NCBI RefSeq assembly: GCF_001638985.1
Contig: NW_017265146.1
Coordinates: 1,165,382-1,229,381, forward strand
DNA length: 64,000 nt
Source of the DNA: Phycomyces blakesleeanus NRRL 1555(-)
Taxonomy: Eukaryota; Mucoromycota; Mucoromycetes; Mucorales; Phycomycetaceae
Reading direction: 5' to 3'
The notes beneath the pieces were generated by a model. The model made no database searches. It was not told where the DNA came from and saw only the letters and a program-made list of their open reading frames with translations. A program made the position numbers and the translations under genes. Positions 1 to 11,918 of this stretch are shown here, in pieces. Numbering within the stretch: the stretch's first letter is position 1; the number at the start of each line of letters is the position of its first letter.

Positions 1-522
1 TTATATTTGGGAGCTCAATTGAGTGTAACTTGATCACTTGTAGATACTTATATGTGTTAGTATATATACGCATATTTATTTGGATTATTGCAAAAATAGG
101 CATATTTTCTGTTATTGAGAATACAAAAATAAATAAATTGGTTTGATAAAGTGGGTATTCAATTGATAGATAGTTTATAATTTATAATTCATAATTTACA
201 ATTTATATTTTATTTTTTATTTAAAATCACAAATCAAAAAACAAAATATCCATTATCTTGGGTCAATTTTTCTTTTAAAAAAAAAGTACAAAAAAAAGTA
301 ACACAAGCAAAATTCTATTATTAAAATAAAAGAATAGTATAAATATCAAATATCAAAATATCTGTTACAAATGGAAGGCTAATTAAACTCCCAAACATGT
401 AATCAGAATAATTTATTTATTAACATCCTTTCAACCGATATCCTCAATCTCGGATCTGTTTCTATTTTGATTCTCTTCGTTCTTGTTGTCACCCACGTTT
501 TCGTTTTGGTTAATGATTGTCA
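1..522. other. AT-rich 3' flank without a recognised gene
   Basis: This stretch is strongly A/T-rich, with A and T homopolymers and short direct repeats. I see no convincing coding segment or RNA gene on either strand. It lies downstream of the minus-strand GPI-transferase gene and probably holds its 3' UTR and polyadenylation region, which is an inference from position only. Confidence 0.5.
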
Positions 523-3500
523 TTAGAGCTCATTAATGTCATTAAGCTCATCAAATTCTTCGAGCTCTTCAGGTTCACTATAGTTACCATGACTACCATT
601 ATCATTATCATCATCATTATCATTACCATGATCAATATCAATATCACTAGGATCACCATTATTATTATCGGCATCATTTGATTCATCAATTTCTTCTGAA
701 TGCTGCCTTTGTGACCATGGAAACCATATTCTTACTACAATACTTCCCACAAACATGTGCACAAACCAGTGGAACAAACACGTCCACGCTACTTGGTACA
801 GATATTTGGGCGAGAACACAGTCCAGATAAAAAGGTGTTCGCGAAGCAATGTGACAGACAGAGAAAGTGCAACAAGGAACGATCCAGACACAGCCGAGAG
901 TGTCACGCTGTAATTCCACCACCGAAGTTCCGCATCCGCATCCACATCCGCATCCCTCTTTTTCTTTTTGTTTTTGTTGTTGACAATGTCATTGACACTG
1001 TCTTGATGCTCGATTTTCTCCAGGGAGACTTCTTCAGTCACAAGTACCCAGCCAGCAAGAACCCACCAAAGACTACCGGCCCAGTTGGAGCAAAAGGTCA
1101 AGAGGCCGATGACTAGAGGGTCGTAGCCATCTACACCTATGTACGAGCTACTGAGGTCTACGGACGCAATAGAGTTCGAATGGCCGGTACAAAAGAACGC
1201 TGCCTGACTAAATAAGGTAACGATTGCACCAAGCAGCCAAGGAGGTACAGGCACAGGCATAGAGGAGCGCTGCCATTGCTCCAGTAGGTAAAACTGGACA
1301 GCATAGACTGAAAACAAAAACGCATTTTGGGATCGAGAGATAAGGAGCAGAATTGGCGTGCTAGTATATAATAAGATATGAAGAAATGATCCCACACGAT
1401 CATCTATTATACATATTCAATAAAAGATATATATAATATAATTAATGTAATTAGTTCAAAAGCACTGTTTTTTTTCTGGTTGTTGAATAGTAAATAACAA
1501 TACACCCCTATTACTACCCTCCCACCTCCCTTTTGTTTTTTGTTTTGTTTTTTTTAGTACCAATATATAATATATTTATATTTACCATTGGGCTTTCCTA
1601 CGTTAAGAAGGGTTGCTCGTTTACTGACGTAGATAACAGCATTAAGCATCAACAAGGTTGCACCTCCATAATTGTATATCAGTTTTCCTAATTCGACCTG
1701 ATCCAGCTGCTGCAGAACCCCGAGTTCCAGGATAGTTTTGTACATTCTCGGAACGTCTGACCATTCTCCCTCTACTAATTCACTTTCACTTTCTTCCGCT
1801 CTGATTTTGTACGCCATCACGAGTGTGGCCGTAAAGCCATTTGCCATCACAAGCACAACCTTACACATCGTCTGGATAATACCAGCACTTCCAGAAAGAT
1901 CGACTAGTCTTTTGGACTGGCCGACTCTAGTCAGGGCCCGGACGGCCAGCACAACAGGCAGCATCAGAGACAAGGCCAAGAGATGCCATTTTAATGTCGG
2001 ACAAACCAGGGGTGTGATTTGGGTCCACGCGGCAGCAAGGCGCAATAATGGTAGTTGTGACAGAGAAAGTAAGGCAGCCAAGAGTTGCTCCTTGAGTGAT
2101 TTTCCAATAGAAGTAAAGCTAGTTATTTTTTTTATAGAAAATTTCAAATATAATAAAATATGATTGTCACACATTTTTTAAGAGAATAATACGCATATGT
2201 TAGTAGAGCATTATGAATTTGTTTGTTTGTTTGTGCAAGTATATATATATATATTATGGTTGTCTTAAAGGTGTATATTTTTATATTTGTATTTTGTATT
2301 TACCTTTGGAGAGCCAATATGACAAAAATAGTTTGCAAGCAGTAGTACCAGATGAGATGTTCTTCTTCAACAAAACTACTCGCAAACATACTTGCGATGT
2401 AACCAACTATGGAAACCATAACAAATAGCTTTGTGTGCAACCAGCTCTTATGCTCTTGACACGAATTTTCACTTTCAGGTGTCAAACTCAACCTAACCAG
2501 TAGTATGGTAGATATGCAGATCAAACCAAGCCCTGTCAGCATATACCCAAGCCCATAATCACTAGATGTATCCACAAGATACGATTGGGCATATTCAATA
2601 AACTATAAATACACAAGCACACAGTGAGGAATACATGTATACACAAATATAGATAGATAGAGATAGAGATAGAGATAGAGAAAGACAAGGCAAAATTTAG
2701 TATATTTTAGCTTGGTTTAATTTGGTTTAGTATAGTATAGTTTGGCTTGGTTTGGTTTGGTTTGGTGTAGTTTAATTTGGTATAGTTGTAAGACCCACAC
2801 AAAACTTTTTTTTTTTTACCTCAAGATATGCATTGAGGGCTGTTTCTGTAGCCTGTTCGTTTTTGATGTCATCGAGAGCTTGTTTGTGGAGCGCAACTGC
2901 TCTAGCATACCCCTGTTCGTTTCGACTATTGTCACCAAATACAACTGAATATTCTTCAGTGTTCTTTGAAGGTTCAGGGATTGACTTTGATAACAGCTGC
3001 CCAAGTTGGTAAGCATTGAGCTGCAGAGCTCTTAGAATTGATGAGTCTACAGTGTATGACATAAGTAAGTACGTTTTTTTCCCTTATTTGAATATGTCTA
3101 TATATATATATATAATTTTTTTTATATGTATATTAAATTATATACACATACCTACCCTTGTCTCCTCTGTAAAGATCAACAATTACTTTTCCAAGATTGT
3201 TTTTTGGAATAGGAAATCCTAATACGGACGCTAATGTAGGGACCAGGTCGATCTGGTCAATAATCGGAAATCCAAATGCACTAGGTCGTTCAGGTAACTC
3301 TCTTGTCGAATGCTTCTTCAATACAGGTCTTGACTCAAATCGTGGGCTCATAAACACGAGCGCCTTAATAAGTAGAAGACAAAAGATAATAATAATACCA
3401 AAACCAAAAATTAATTCATGTCAAGTAAGTAAACTTCCGCACACTCAAGAGTAATAATACAAATATGAATACGAATACAAATACAAATAGTAATTGTAAC

Positions 3501-5168
3501 AGTTACAGTTACAGTTACAGCAAGAGTATATATATATATATATTATTGCTATTCTTGTGCCTATCGTATTACTTACAGCTGACGTTTCTTCAAGGGATGA
3601 TCCGCCATGATTTCCAACCTACATTAACATTGATTAGTTTTTCTCTCCTGTTATTTTCATTTTCATTTTCTTTTTTAGATATATATTCTTTTGAGCTAAT
3701 TGACAAGCTAATTGACTTAATAACTGACTGACCTCATTCATACCATGATCTCCACACACTACAATCAAGGTTCCCTTCGCATTAGCGTCTTTTACAATTC
3801 GTTCTGAGTCCTGCTCGGCTACAAGTTGATAAATTTGTTCTAATGCACGATCCATTTCCTCTTGTTTTGGTTTCATCAAAGGACTAACAACAAGCATATA
3901 AGTAAGTAAATAAAGGGAGGTGGGTCATAAGATTTAGACCCATTAATGTTTTGTATCAATACATGTATGTATGTATATATTACCTTTTAGGTCCTCCAAG
4001 ATGTCCAACATGATCTAATCCAAGATAATGCAAAATCATAGTGTTCCAGTCAGGGACTGTCATATCTGTTTGTATGTGACGAGTAACGTTCAAATCAACT
4101 TGTACTGTGTCCTAATAAGAAAAATATGCATTAATTCATTCATTCGTTATTGGTATATATATATATATATATATATATTACTCTACTTACAGATACATAA
4201 AAAGAAGTCGTTCCATCCTGCTTTGTAAACAACCCAGGAAACAAACGGATCCAAGTATCATCTCCAAAAAAATGGATCGTATTGTTGCAATGGTGTTTCA
4301 ATTGATACACCCAGTTGTCCTGGTGCTCAAGTGATGAACTCGTGTCAGATTCTGCGATATTCAAAATCGCATCCAGAAAACTAGGTATAGTCCCTGAAGA
4401 AAAACAATAATCATAAAAAAATCATAAAAATCAGAAAATCATGAAATTAGAAAAATCCCAAATCGCAAAAATCAGAAAATTTAAAATCTTATTTTTGCAT
4501 TTGCATTTGCATTTGCTTTAAAATATTCTCAATAAACTACTATGTATATACAGATATATTCACAACCACAAGATAGTATATTCTGCTTTACCTGTAGTAA
4601 GTGCTTTTATTCTAGGTAAAGTGACAGTTGGTGCTGTAGCTCGTGCAGTGAATGGTATAGCAGTTTTTGATTCTATGAGACTATTATTTTGTATATAAAC
4701 AAATACATCATAATTATGTAATTAATAAATATATCCTAGACACACAAACACAGATAAATGTCAACACACCTATTTACAAACTTGAACCCTGAGTCTTCAC
4801 CCAAAATAAAATCACTAGAATTTCGATAGATCCATCATATCAGTAATAGTAAAACAAACGAACAAACGCAAACACACACACATATATATATATACAGATA
4901 TATTAAAGAGAAAGAAGACGAAAAAAAATCCATACTTTCTAAGGGCATCAATGACCACAAATACAAGACGGTCAAATTCTGGTTCAATTACTAAAGGACG
5001 CGATTGGCTGTTGTCATCTGGCCAACTTGGAGTAGATTCGTAAGTGGCATGACCAGCAATCTGAATTTTGTAAGGGAAGAATCCTTTACAAAACAAGCCA
5101 AGACCAATTATTTGTAAAATGGCCAAGGAAGCCAATTTAAATGGCTTCTTCCTCAAAGAATTCCACAT
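523..5168 (-). CDS. LAS21: GPI ethanolamine phosphate transferase 2 (LAS21/GPI7/PIG-G family), 12 exons
   Basis: The family adds ethanolamine phosphate to a mannose of the GPI anchor precursor in the ER. Exons on the minus strand are 5168-4936, 4814-4770, 4680-4592, 4393-4191, 4111-3984, 3883-3733, 3618-3577, 3363-3156, 3046-2820, 2602-2304, 2118-1586 and 1403-523. They join in phase to give 1012 residues. The protein begins with a membrane anchor, then an alkaline-phosphatase-fold luminal domain with VIDALRND, the motif pair FFGDDTW and LDHVGH, GGPKSPLM, and metal-binding CGDHGMNEVGNHGG. Many membrane segments follow, including the GQAAFF-like FSQAAFFCTGHSNSIASVD near the end. The last exon adds a long acidic D/N/E tail made from an ATC/ATG microsatellite, unusual for the family. 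The start is the first ATG before the hydrophobic anchor. Divergent from the L1-domain gene. Confidence 0.93.
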
Positions 5169-5526
5169 GATGTTGATAAAGCTCTCTCAAATTGATATTT
5201 AAATTTTCCAAAAAAACAAAAATTAAAGAAATTAAAAGACACACACACGCACAAGGCAGAGAGGCAGACAGACTGACAGACAGACAGACAGACACACGGA
5301 CTTTTTATCTAACTCCCCTTTTTTGGAAAGTCGGCGTTCTAATATTTAAAAAATAAAAGTGAGAGCGAGAGAGAAAGTTGAGGGCAGGAGAGGGGAGGGT
5401 AAAAGAGGTGACGGCCAAGTGGCTTGTAATCCATCAATTGCTTGACCTCCTCTACTTCCTTTTTTTGAACTTTTTCATACAACAGTTTTCTTTAAATTAA
5501 AGAAAAAAGAAACGGAGAAAATCAAA
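5169..5526. promoter_or_regulatory. Shared divergent promoter region
   Basis: These 358 bp separate the start codons of LAS21 (minus) and the L1-domain gene (plus), so both promoters must lie here. It contains a GACA/CA microsatellite near 5263-5300, a GA-rich stretch near 5360-5400 and a T-rich run before the plus-strand start. No unequivocal TATA box stands out. The regulatory role is inferred from position. Confidence 0.6.
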
Positions 5527-7019
5527 ATGGCAAAAGAATTTGACGAACAACAGGTAATGCGGCTCATTACTTCTTTTACATTGGAGGAGTAGACACTAGA
5601 ATGACTCAACAAGCTTATCTTGCTTACCTACTCGAACCTTTTTTAAATATTTTTTTTTTAAAAAAAAAAACACACACACACACATACATTTATTCTGATC
5701 TAACAATTATAATATTTTAAATTTTAAATTTCTGCTCCTATTAGGCCAAGAAAGCCATTCAGGCTCTCTACAAGACTTTCAAAGCCAAAGCAAGTGAAGA
5801 TCTGCTCGATTCTGAACCTGCTGTCCATGTCCAGCTTGTCATTAAGAAGGTTTCCGGAAAGCCCAAGTCTGGTGCTAAGAGATTGTAAGTAACATAATCA
5901 TTGCTAGTCTACAGATCTGGAAGATCTACTCTAGTTTTTATTGTTCCTTATATATTTGTAATTATGCTTTCTTAATTTTTATCTTCATATTAAACTTTTT
6001 TTTTTAAAAAAAAACACATAATAGGCCTATGAAGTACTCTCCTCTTCCTGAAAATGCCGATGTATGCTTGATCGTAAAGGATAATGTCGAAAAATGGGAA
6101 GACCTTATCAAGACCAACGAAATTGCCAATGTCTCAAAGGTAAGATTGGCATTATTATCTTTAAAGAAGAAAAGAAGAGGAAAATGTCAGAGATTAGACG
6201 TTTACACTTACAAAACAAACATTCAAATTAATATATATTTATGCGTTTGTTTGTTTGCGTATTCTTTAGGTTATTGATGTTAAAGGTCTTGAGACCACTT
6301 ACAAGACCTATGAGGCACGGAGAAAGCTTGCTGGTTCCTACGATGCTTTCTTGGTTTCCGATAACGTTACACATCTTATGCCCGCCAGACTCGGTTCCAC
6401 CTTTGTGAAGAGAAACAAGTAATGATCATAATAATAGAGATAGAGAAAGTGATAGAGATAGTAATAGTGGGTACACACATGCACACACACATATATATAT
6501 ATATGTTTTTGGAATAGAGTGTGCTTACATGATTGTTACTTCTTTTAGGTTCCCCAACCCTGTAAGATTGACACCCACAACCATTAAGCAACAAATCGAG
6601 AAGGTCCTCCGGTCTTCATTTGTTCGTGATGGTGGATCTACCACTACGTAAGTTATCATATATTATAATTATATTTTTACAGCATATACAATATGTTGTA
6701 AGTGTGTGTACTTGGTTAATTGGGCTGGTTAGAGGAAGGAAGGAAAGGAAATCGAATTGAATGGAATGGGGTATCCTTTGGGAAAAAATGTCAGGGACAA
6801 TGTGTTGAATTTAATCTAATCTAATCCAATTCATTATTTCTTAGCTCTGCAAAAATTGGTCACCTTGGTCTGACTGAGGATCAGCTTCACGAGAACTTGG
6901 TTATGGCTGTACCTGAACATGTAAAGGCCGTTGCTGGAAACTGGGATAATGTACTGAGCATCTCCTTGCTCTTCCCAAATGTCCCTGCCCTGGTCTTCTA
7001 CAGCGCATCCTTCAAATAA
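5527..7019 (+). CDS. Ribosomal L1-domain ribosome-biogenesis protein (UTP30/CIC1/RSL1D1 type)
   Basis: Exons 5527-5553, 5745-5884, 6025-6139, 6270-6418, 6549-6647 and 6845-7019 join in phase to 234 residues. The protein is a single ribosomal-L1-like fold. Recognisable blocks are KVIDVKGLETTYKTYEARRK, YDAFLVSDNVTHLMPARLG and FVKRNKFPNPV, ending with the LxxN...FP..PALVFYSA strand. These match the CIC1/UTP30/RSL1D1 branch (nucleolar pre-rRNA processing) better than cytosolic uL1, because the YEARRKL...YD.FL..D pattern is typical of that branch. It lacks the long basic extensions of CIC1, so a UTP30-like role is more likely. The first exon codes for only nine residues, and the start ATG follows a purine-rich leader. 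Which of UTP30 or CIC1 is the true orthologue cannot be decided by eye. Confidence 0.85.
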
Positions 7020-7650
7020 TCGTCAACATTTTTCTTGTTTTTTGTTTCTTCATCTATCTCTTTCTTTTTTTTTTATCTCTTTTCACTCATAAAACACACG
7101 AACGCCTCCAAAAGAATAGAATGTATTTTCTTTAAATATACAAGTATTACTATTTAATTATTTATTTTTTTATCAAATTCAAAAAAAAAATTATAATTAA
7201 AATCAAAAGCTCATAAATCCATAAATATTGATTCTGTATTCCAAAGTTTTTTTTTCTTTAGTGGTGTATTTCATTTATGTAGTTTATGACATTCCAATTA
7301 ATTTTTTTTTTGGCTATAGAAACGTCGGTTACTATATAGTCTTCTTCTTCATTACGTGGAATATATGTGGTACTTCTTGTTGTAAATCAATAGGAAGAGA
7401 AGGTGTATATCCCAACGACTCCTGTTTTTTTTATTTATATTTTGCTTCTTCAAATTTATAATACCATACCTTAAAATGCCGAAATCGTTTTTTAGAATAC
7501 GTTAATGCAGGTCAGACTGCACAGGTTCAAAGTTTCGAATAGCCCAAGGGACTGCTTGTTTTTTTTTGGACATATACGCACAATACAATACAACCCAGAC
7601 ACACACATAATTATATATATATATATATATACACATACACTTGATTGTCA
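7020..7650. other. Intergenic; TA-repeat before next start
   Basis: The 3' flank of the L1-domain gene and the 5' flank of the methyltransferase gene. It holds T-rich runs, a possible polyadenylation region after 7020 and an alternating TA tract around 7611-7630 just upstream of the next ATG. No coding segment is evident. Confidence 0.5.
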
Positions 7651-9216
7651 ATGGTCGATTCTACTTCAAGGGATAAACTGACCGATGAAGAGTTTCGTCA
7701 GAAATTAGAAGCTCATTTTGCATTGTACCGATTAAATCTACGATCGCCACTGATAACCAACATCACTGTCAATCAATGGTACCGCGCTGACCTTTTGCTG
7801 GTCAATGAAGTCGGTCTTTTCAGGCGTGCTGATATTGAGCCCGATGGCATAGTAGAGATTGGATGCGAGATTCTACAGTCCAGACACAGCAAGATGGCTC
7901 CACTCGAAGCAGATCCCGAATGGAAAATTGAAATCAGACCCGCACACACCTGGAACAAGAGGACCAATACTCTGTTGAATCAATTCGATGAAATTCCTGG
8001 TTTCCAAGCAAGTGGTAGAGGTGCATTGGAGTATCGATTAGTAAAAGCCCAAACGAAAACGAAAGCACTAGAAGGGTCAGGAGAAGGGTCAGGAGCAAAA
8101 GTAACCTCAAACCTGGATAATGCAGTTCAATCCCAAAAACCCCGTCACTACTTGCGGTTCTATCCTACAAAGCTTGATAAATTTCCTCAGCAAAACGACA
8201 AAAACCCTGATCCAATGGATATTATTTTACCACTTGTGGTTGGACCTCTTTATGTAGAAGACAACAGCAACAACAGTAATTTATCTCGAAAAGACACTTC
8301 TTCCTCTTTACCGTCATCGTCACCGTCAGTTAATACATATGCCCCACCTGAACTATGGCCCGATACAACTGAGATGGTGTATGATACCTATCGAATGTTT
8401 AACACAAAAAACAATGTGGTCATTCACGAGTCCTGGGACTCTGGTATACCCGGAAAGATATGGGATTCTGCGCTGGTAATGCTGGATGTGCTCAAGAAGA
8501 TGGCAGCCGTGAAGCCTGAATACCTAAGCTCAAAACATATTGTAGATTTGAGTGCAGGGTAAGCATATATGATATACACATGTATATGTATATAAAGACA
8601 AGAAACAGATAAACCTGTTTAAGTTTTTAATTATTAAAATTTATCTTTATAATAATAATAATGTATCTTTAGAACAGGTCTTTTGGGACTTTATCTTGCC
8701 AGTCTAATGACAAAAGAATCAGATAGCCAAGTAAAGTGCGGAAAAATTACGATCACTGAACTCGACGAAGCCTTGGCGCTTATTGACAAGAACGTGGATT
8801 TGAATCAATATCTTGTTCCAGACCAACCGAATGATATTTCTTCTGTCACTACTACTATTAGGCTTGCTACCAAGCCGTTGCTTTGGGGTAATTTAGAGCA
8901 GGCCGCCGAGTGTGGAAAGGCAGATGTGATTTTGGCTTCAGATGTGCTCTATGAATCCGAATTCTTTGAAGACCTAGTAAAGACTTTTGTGGACCTGAGT
9001 ACCTCGGAAACCAGAATATACATCGGATACAAGCGCAGAGGATTTGAGGCAGCAGACGAAAGGCGGTTTTGGGCTCTCTGTGGCGAGCACTTTGATGTAA
9101 GCTTTTTGACAGCCGACAACTCACAAGACACAGATAGCTGTTTGGTACCTTTTAGTGCGTTGGCTACAGGTGTCCAACTATATCGTTTGACAGTAAAGCA
9201 TACGAGCTTAATATAA
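7651..9216 (+). CDS. METTL21-type (methyltransferase family 16) protein lysine methyltransferase
   Basis: Exons 7651-8558 and 8673-9216 join in phase to 483 residues. The C-terminal half is a seven-beta-strand SAM-dependent methyltransferase. It has an IHESWDSGIPGKIWDSALVM lead-in, motif I VDLSAGTGLLG spanning the intron, a motif II acidic region TELDEALALIDKNVDLN, and the family-16 signature ILASDVLYESEFFEDLVKTF, followed by IGYKRRGFEAADERRFW. These are hallmarks of the METTL21/EFM/FAM86 group, which methylates lysines on translation factors and chaperones. The N-terminal ~240 residues are an extension that I do not recognise, with a serine-rich linker before the catalytic domain. The substrate is not predictable. 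A TTG six bases upstream could extend the frame, but the ATG at 7651 is preferred. Confidence 0.87.
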
Positions 9217-9596
9217 AGCAATAATATTATAAAATAAAAATAAAACAATTCATTAATGTTTTTATTTATACAATTGAATTAAACCCGTAATATACTAGAA
9301 TCAGTGATGAAGCTAAAAGCAAATCTCCTTTATTTATTCCTCGTCTCTGCCATCCTCCACCCCTCTTCCTCTTTCTCTTCCTCCTTTATCAGCTTCTTAC
9401 AAGCCTCAAGAAGCAAGTACTATATAAGCAGCAACAGAAAAATAAAAAATGCAAAATGCAAAATAAAGCTAAAAATAAGTTGCAACCAAATTTAGTTAAA
9501 TTTGTTTCAATTTATTTCCTTTTATTATTATTATTATCATCAAAACCGCAAATAATTTATACACCCACACAAACGAAAGAAAGAAAAAAGTATATT
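9217..9596. other. Intergenic, probable promoter of the phospholipase gene
   Basis: An AT-rich spacer between two plus-strand genes. It includes a CTC/CTT-rich pyrimidine block around 9345-9390 and a TATATAA-like string at 9420-9426. Because the true translation start of the next gene is uncertain, part of this may be 5' UTR. Confidence 0.45.
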
Positions 9597-11678
9597 ATGT
9601 TTTATGTTAAAGGAAATAGCCTTTTTACTTTTACACCACCCGCATTAGAATCTACAGCACAAGATACGCCTAGAACCTTTCCCTCTTCAGACAAAGTAGG
9701 ATTTAATTTGGAAAGAGGTGCGACCATGCTTCCGCTGTTTCTAGCCCTGTCGACTGTATTGCCGACATGTGTTCTGTTCTTCATCATACTGTTGGTTCCA
9801 ACCTTAATGTCGACTACGGTAGCTGCAGTTTCTCTGATCAGCACAATGCCGACAGCTACACAACCAGTTTTACCACTCCAGCTTGCCTGTACACCATTGA
9901 CACCACGTCCAGGACCACCAGAATCTGTGAGGGACCTTCGACCAGATGACATTCGTGTGGTGGCCGGTATCGGAGACAGGTAAAAAAAAAGCTTAAAAAC
10001 ATATAAAAAGATAAAAAAAAGCTTAAATAAAATAAAACAAGCATGACATGACATAATGTAACATAGCAACAAAACACGAAAAAGTAAATAAAAAATTGTA
10101 TACAGAATGAAATGGAAGCCCGGAATAATATATACCGACATTATTGATTACAATGTTTTTTTTTTACCGATTGCTTCTGTTTGTGCTTGTGTAGTGTCAT
10201 GGCTGGATTTGGAGCAAAAGGAGTACAAACAAGATTCTTGAGCCCAAAGACATTATCAGAAGACAGAGGAATTTCCTTTGCCATGGGAGGGGTTAGTTTG
10301 AAAACCCCTCAAGAAAACAAAACAACAACAACAACAACAACAAAAAATAAAAAACATTAACGCATTATTAGGATGATGGTGCCATAACTATTCCAAATCT
10401 GATTCATTATTACTCCCATGAATTGTATGGATCTTCAGTAGGATCTCAGTTTATCACAGTGTGTTTTGGTGAGTACATTAGATTGCATTACATGATATTA
10501 TATATTAAAGTTTTGTAAAGGAAAATCATAAAATATATTTACTAATTTTTAATAACCAAAAATAAAAACAACAACAAAATTAGGTCCTACGTTTTGTCCA
10601 GATGGGCAATATAGACCAAGTATTGGTAAACTCAATGCAGCACAGTCCGGTGCTCGCAGTGCCAATTTAAATCATGAAATAGACTATTTGGTTGAACAGC
10701 TTGACGATGCTTACAAAGCAAAAACAATTCAGCCAACAGACTGGAAACTTCTGACATTCTTTGTCGGCTCAAACGACCTGTGTCACTCTTGTTTTGTTCC
10801 TGCTTCTATGCCTCAGACTTTCTCTATTGATGTTTTGGCAGCAATTGAGAGGATTCGCATGGCAGTTCCTTATGTTCTTATTCAAGTTGGTAAGAAAAAA
10901 TAAGAGAAAAAAATCACATTTGTCTATCTATCATATTAGAAACATTGAAGAATGAAATCAAGTCTCACTAATATATAATATATGTATTCCCTTTTTTTTA
11001 TTACCAAAAAAAAATACTGATGGAATTGTACAAAGTTGGCATGTTTCACATTGATCAGATCTTTGTAGAGACACAAGCCTATCCAAAATACTGCCACCCG
11101 TTTCCCATATCTACCTTTACTCTTCAAAACGAAGTGTGTGGATGTGCGCACACTGCAGAAAATCGAACCATCTTAAATGACTTGCTACCTATTTACAACT
11201 CTGCACTACAATCTGTTGTAACATACTACAAGGATCCAAAGTTTTTATCAAATGAAACATTTGGAATATTTTACCAGCCACTACCAGCAGATATATCAAG
11301 CTTCCCAATTGATGCTATAAGGTAAATTAAACCAATACAATATTTTTTCTAGTCAATAAAAAATATAATCTGCAAAATATTGATATCTAATATATATATA
11401 TGTATGTATGTGTGTGCGTATATGCACTTGGTATTATAGTAATGTAGATTGCTTTCATCCTTCAGCTATTGCTCATGAATGGATTTCTAAGAATCTTTGG
11501 TAATTTAAAGAAGCATATATACATGTAATATCTACAAGAATTAGAATGTACTCTGACTACCATAATTAGGCGCAATATGTTTTTAACAAGTGCCCAGAAG
11601 CCAACCACTCCAATGATATTCGACCGTAATGAAACAATTTACTGTCCTACTGATGCAGATCGTATTCAGATTACATAG
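9597..11678 (+). CDS. GDSL/SGNH phospholipase B (PLB1-like), 7 exons
   Basis: Exons 9597-9979, 10195-10291, 10372-10468, 10584-10889, 11036-11321, 11440-11499 and 11570-11678 join in phase to 445 residues, or 402 from the ATG at 9726. The family hydrolyses acyl esters of phospholipids. Catalytic blocks are visible: RPDDIRVVAGIGDS (nucleophile Ser about residue 128, split by intron 1), oxyanion block FFVGSNDLC, and VDCFHPS (Asp 393, His 396). The C-terminal IYCPT region with a preceding Trp is also typical of PLB1-like proteins. Introns 4 and 6 have branch-point-like TACTGAT and CTGAC. The ATG at 9726 starts a very hydrophobic stretch that resembles a signal anchor and may be the real start. 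In an overlapping frame exon 1 also encodes a Cys-rich peptide, so the first ~100 residues of the model are the weak part. Confidence 0.85.
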
Positions 11679-11682
11679 TATA

Positions 11683-11731
11683 ACCCAAGCCAAGCCAAGC
11701 CAAGCCAAGCCAAGCCAAGCCAAGCCAAACA
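11683..11731. repeat. (CCAAG)n pentanucleotide microsatellite
   Basis: About nine near-perfect tandem copies of a CCAAG/GCCAA pentamer begin just after the phospholipase stop codon, in the 3' space between two convergent genes. This is a direct observation; no function is inferred. The rest of 11732-11918 is A/T-rich and holds no gene that I can see. Confidence 0.9.
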
Positions 11732-11918
11732 AAATAAATAAATAAATATCATTTTTGTTTTTTGCTGTATACATTAATAAATAAATATATATTTCTTTTT
11801 AAAAAAAAACAACGAAATGAAAAACCCAAGCCAAATAAAACAAGGAATAATAAGATTAATAAAAATAAAATGAACAAAAGTCTAATGGTTTAAAAGTTAC
11901 TAGGGCATGTTATTCATG

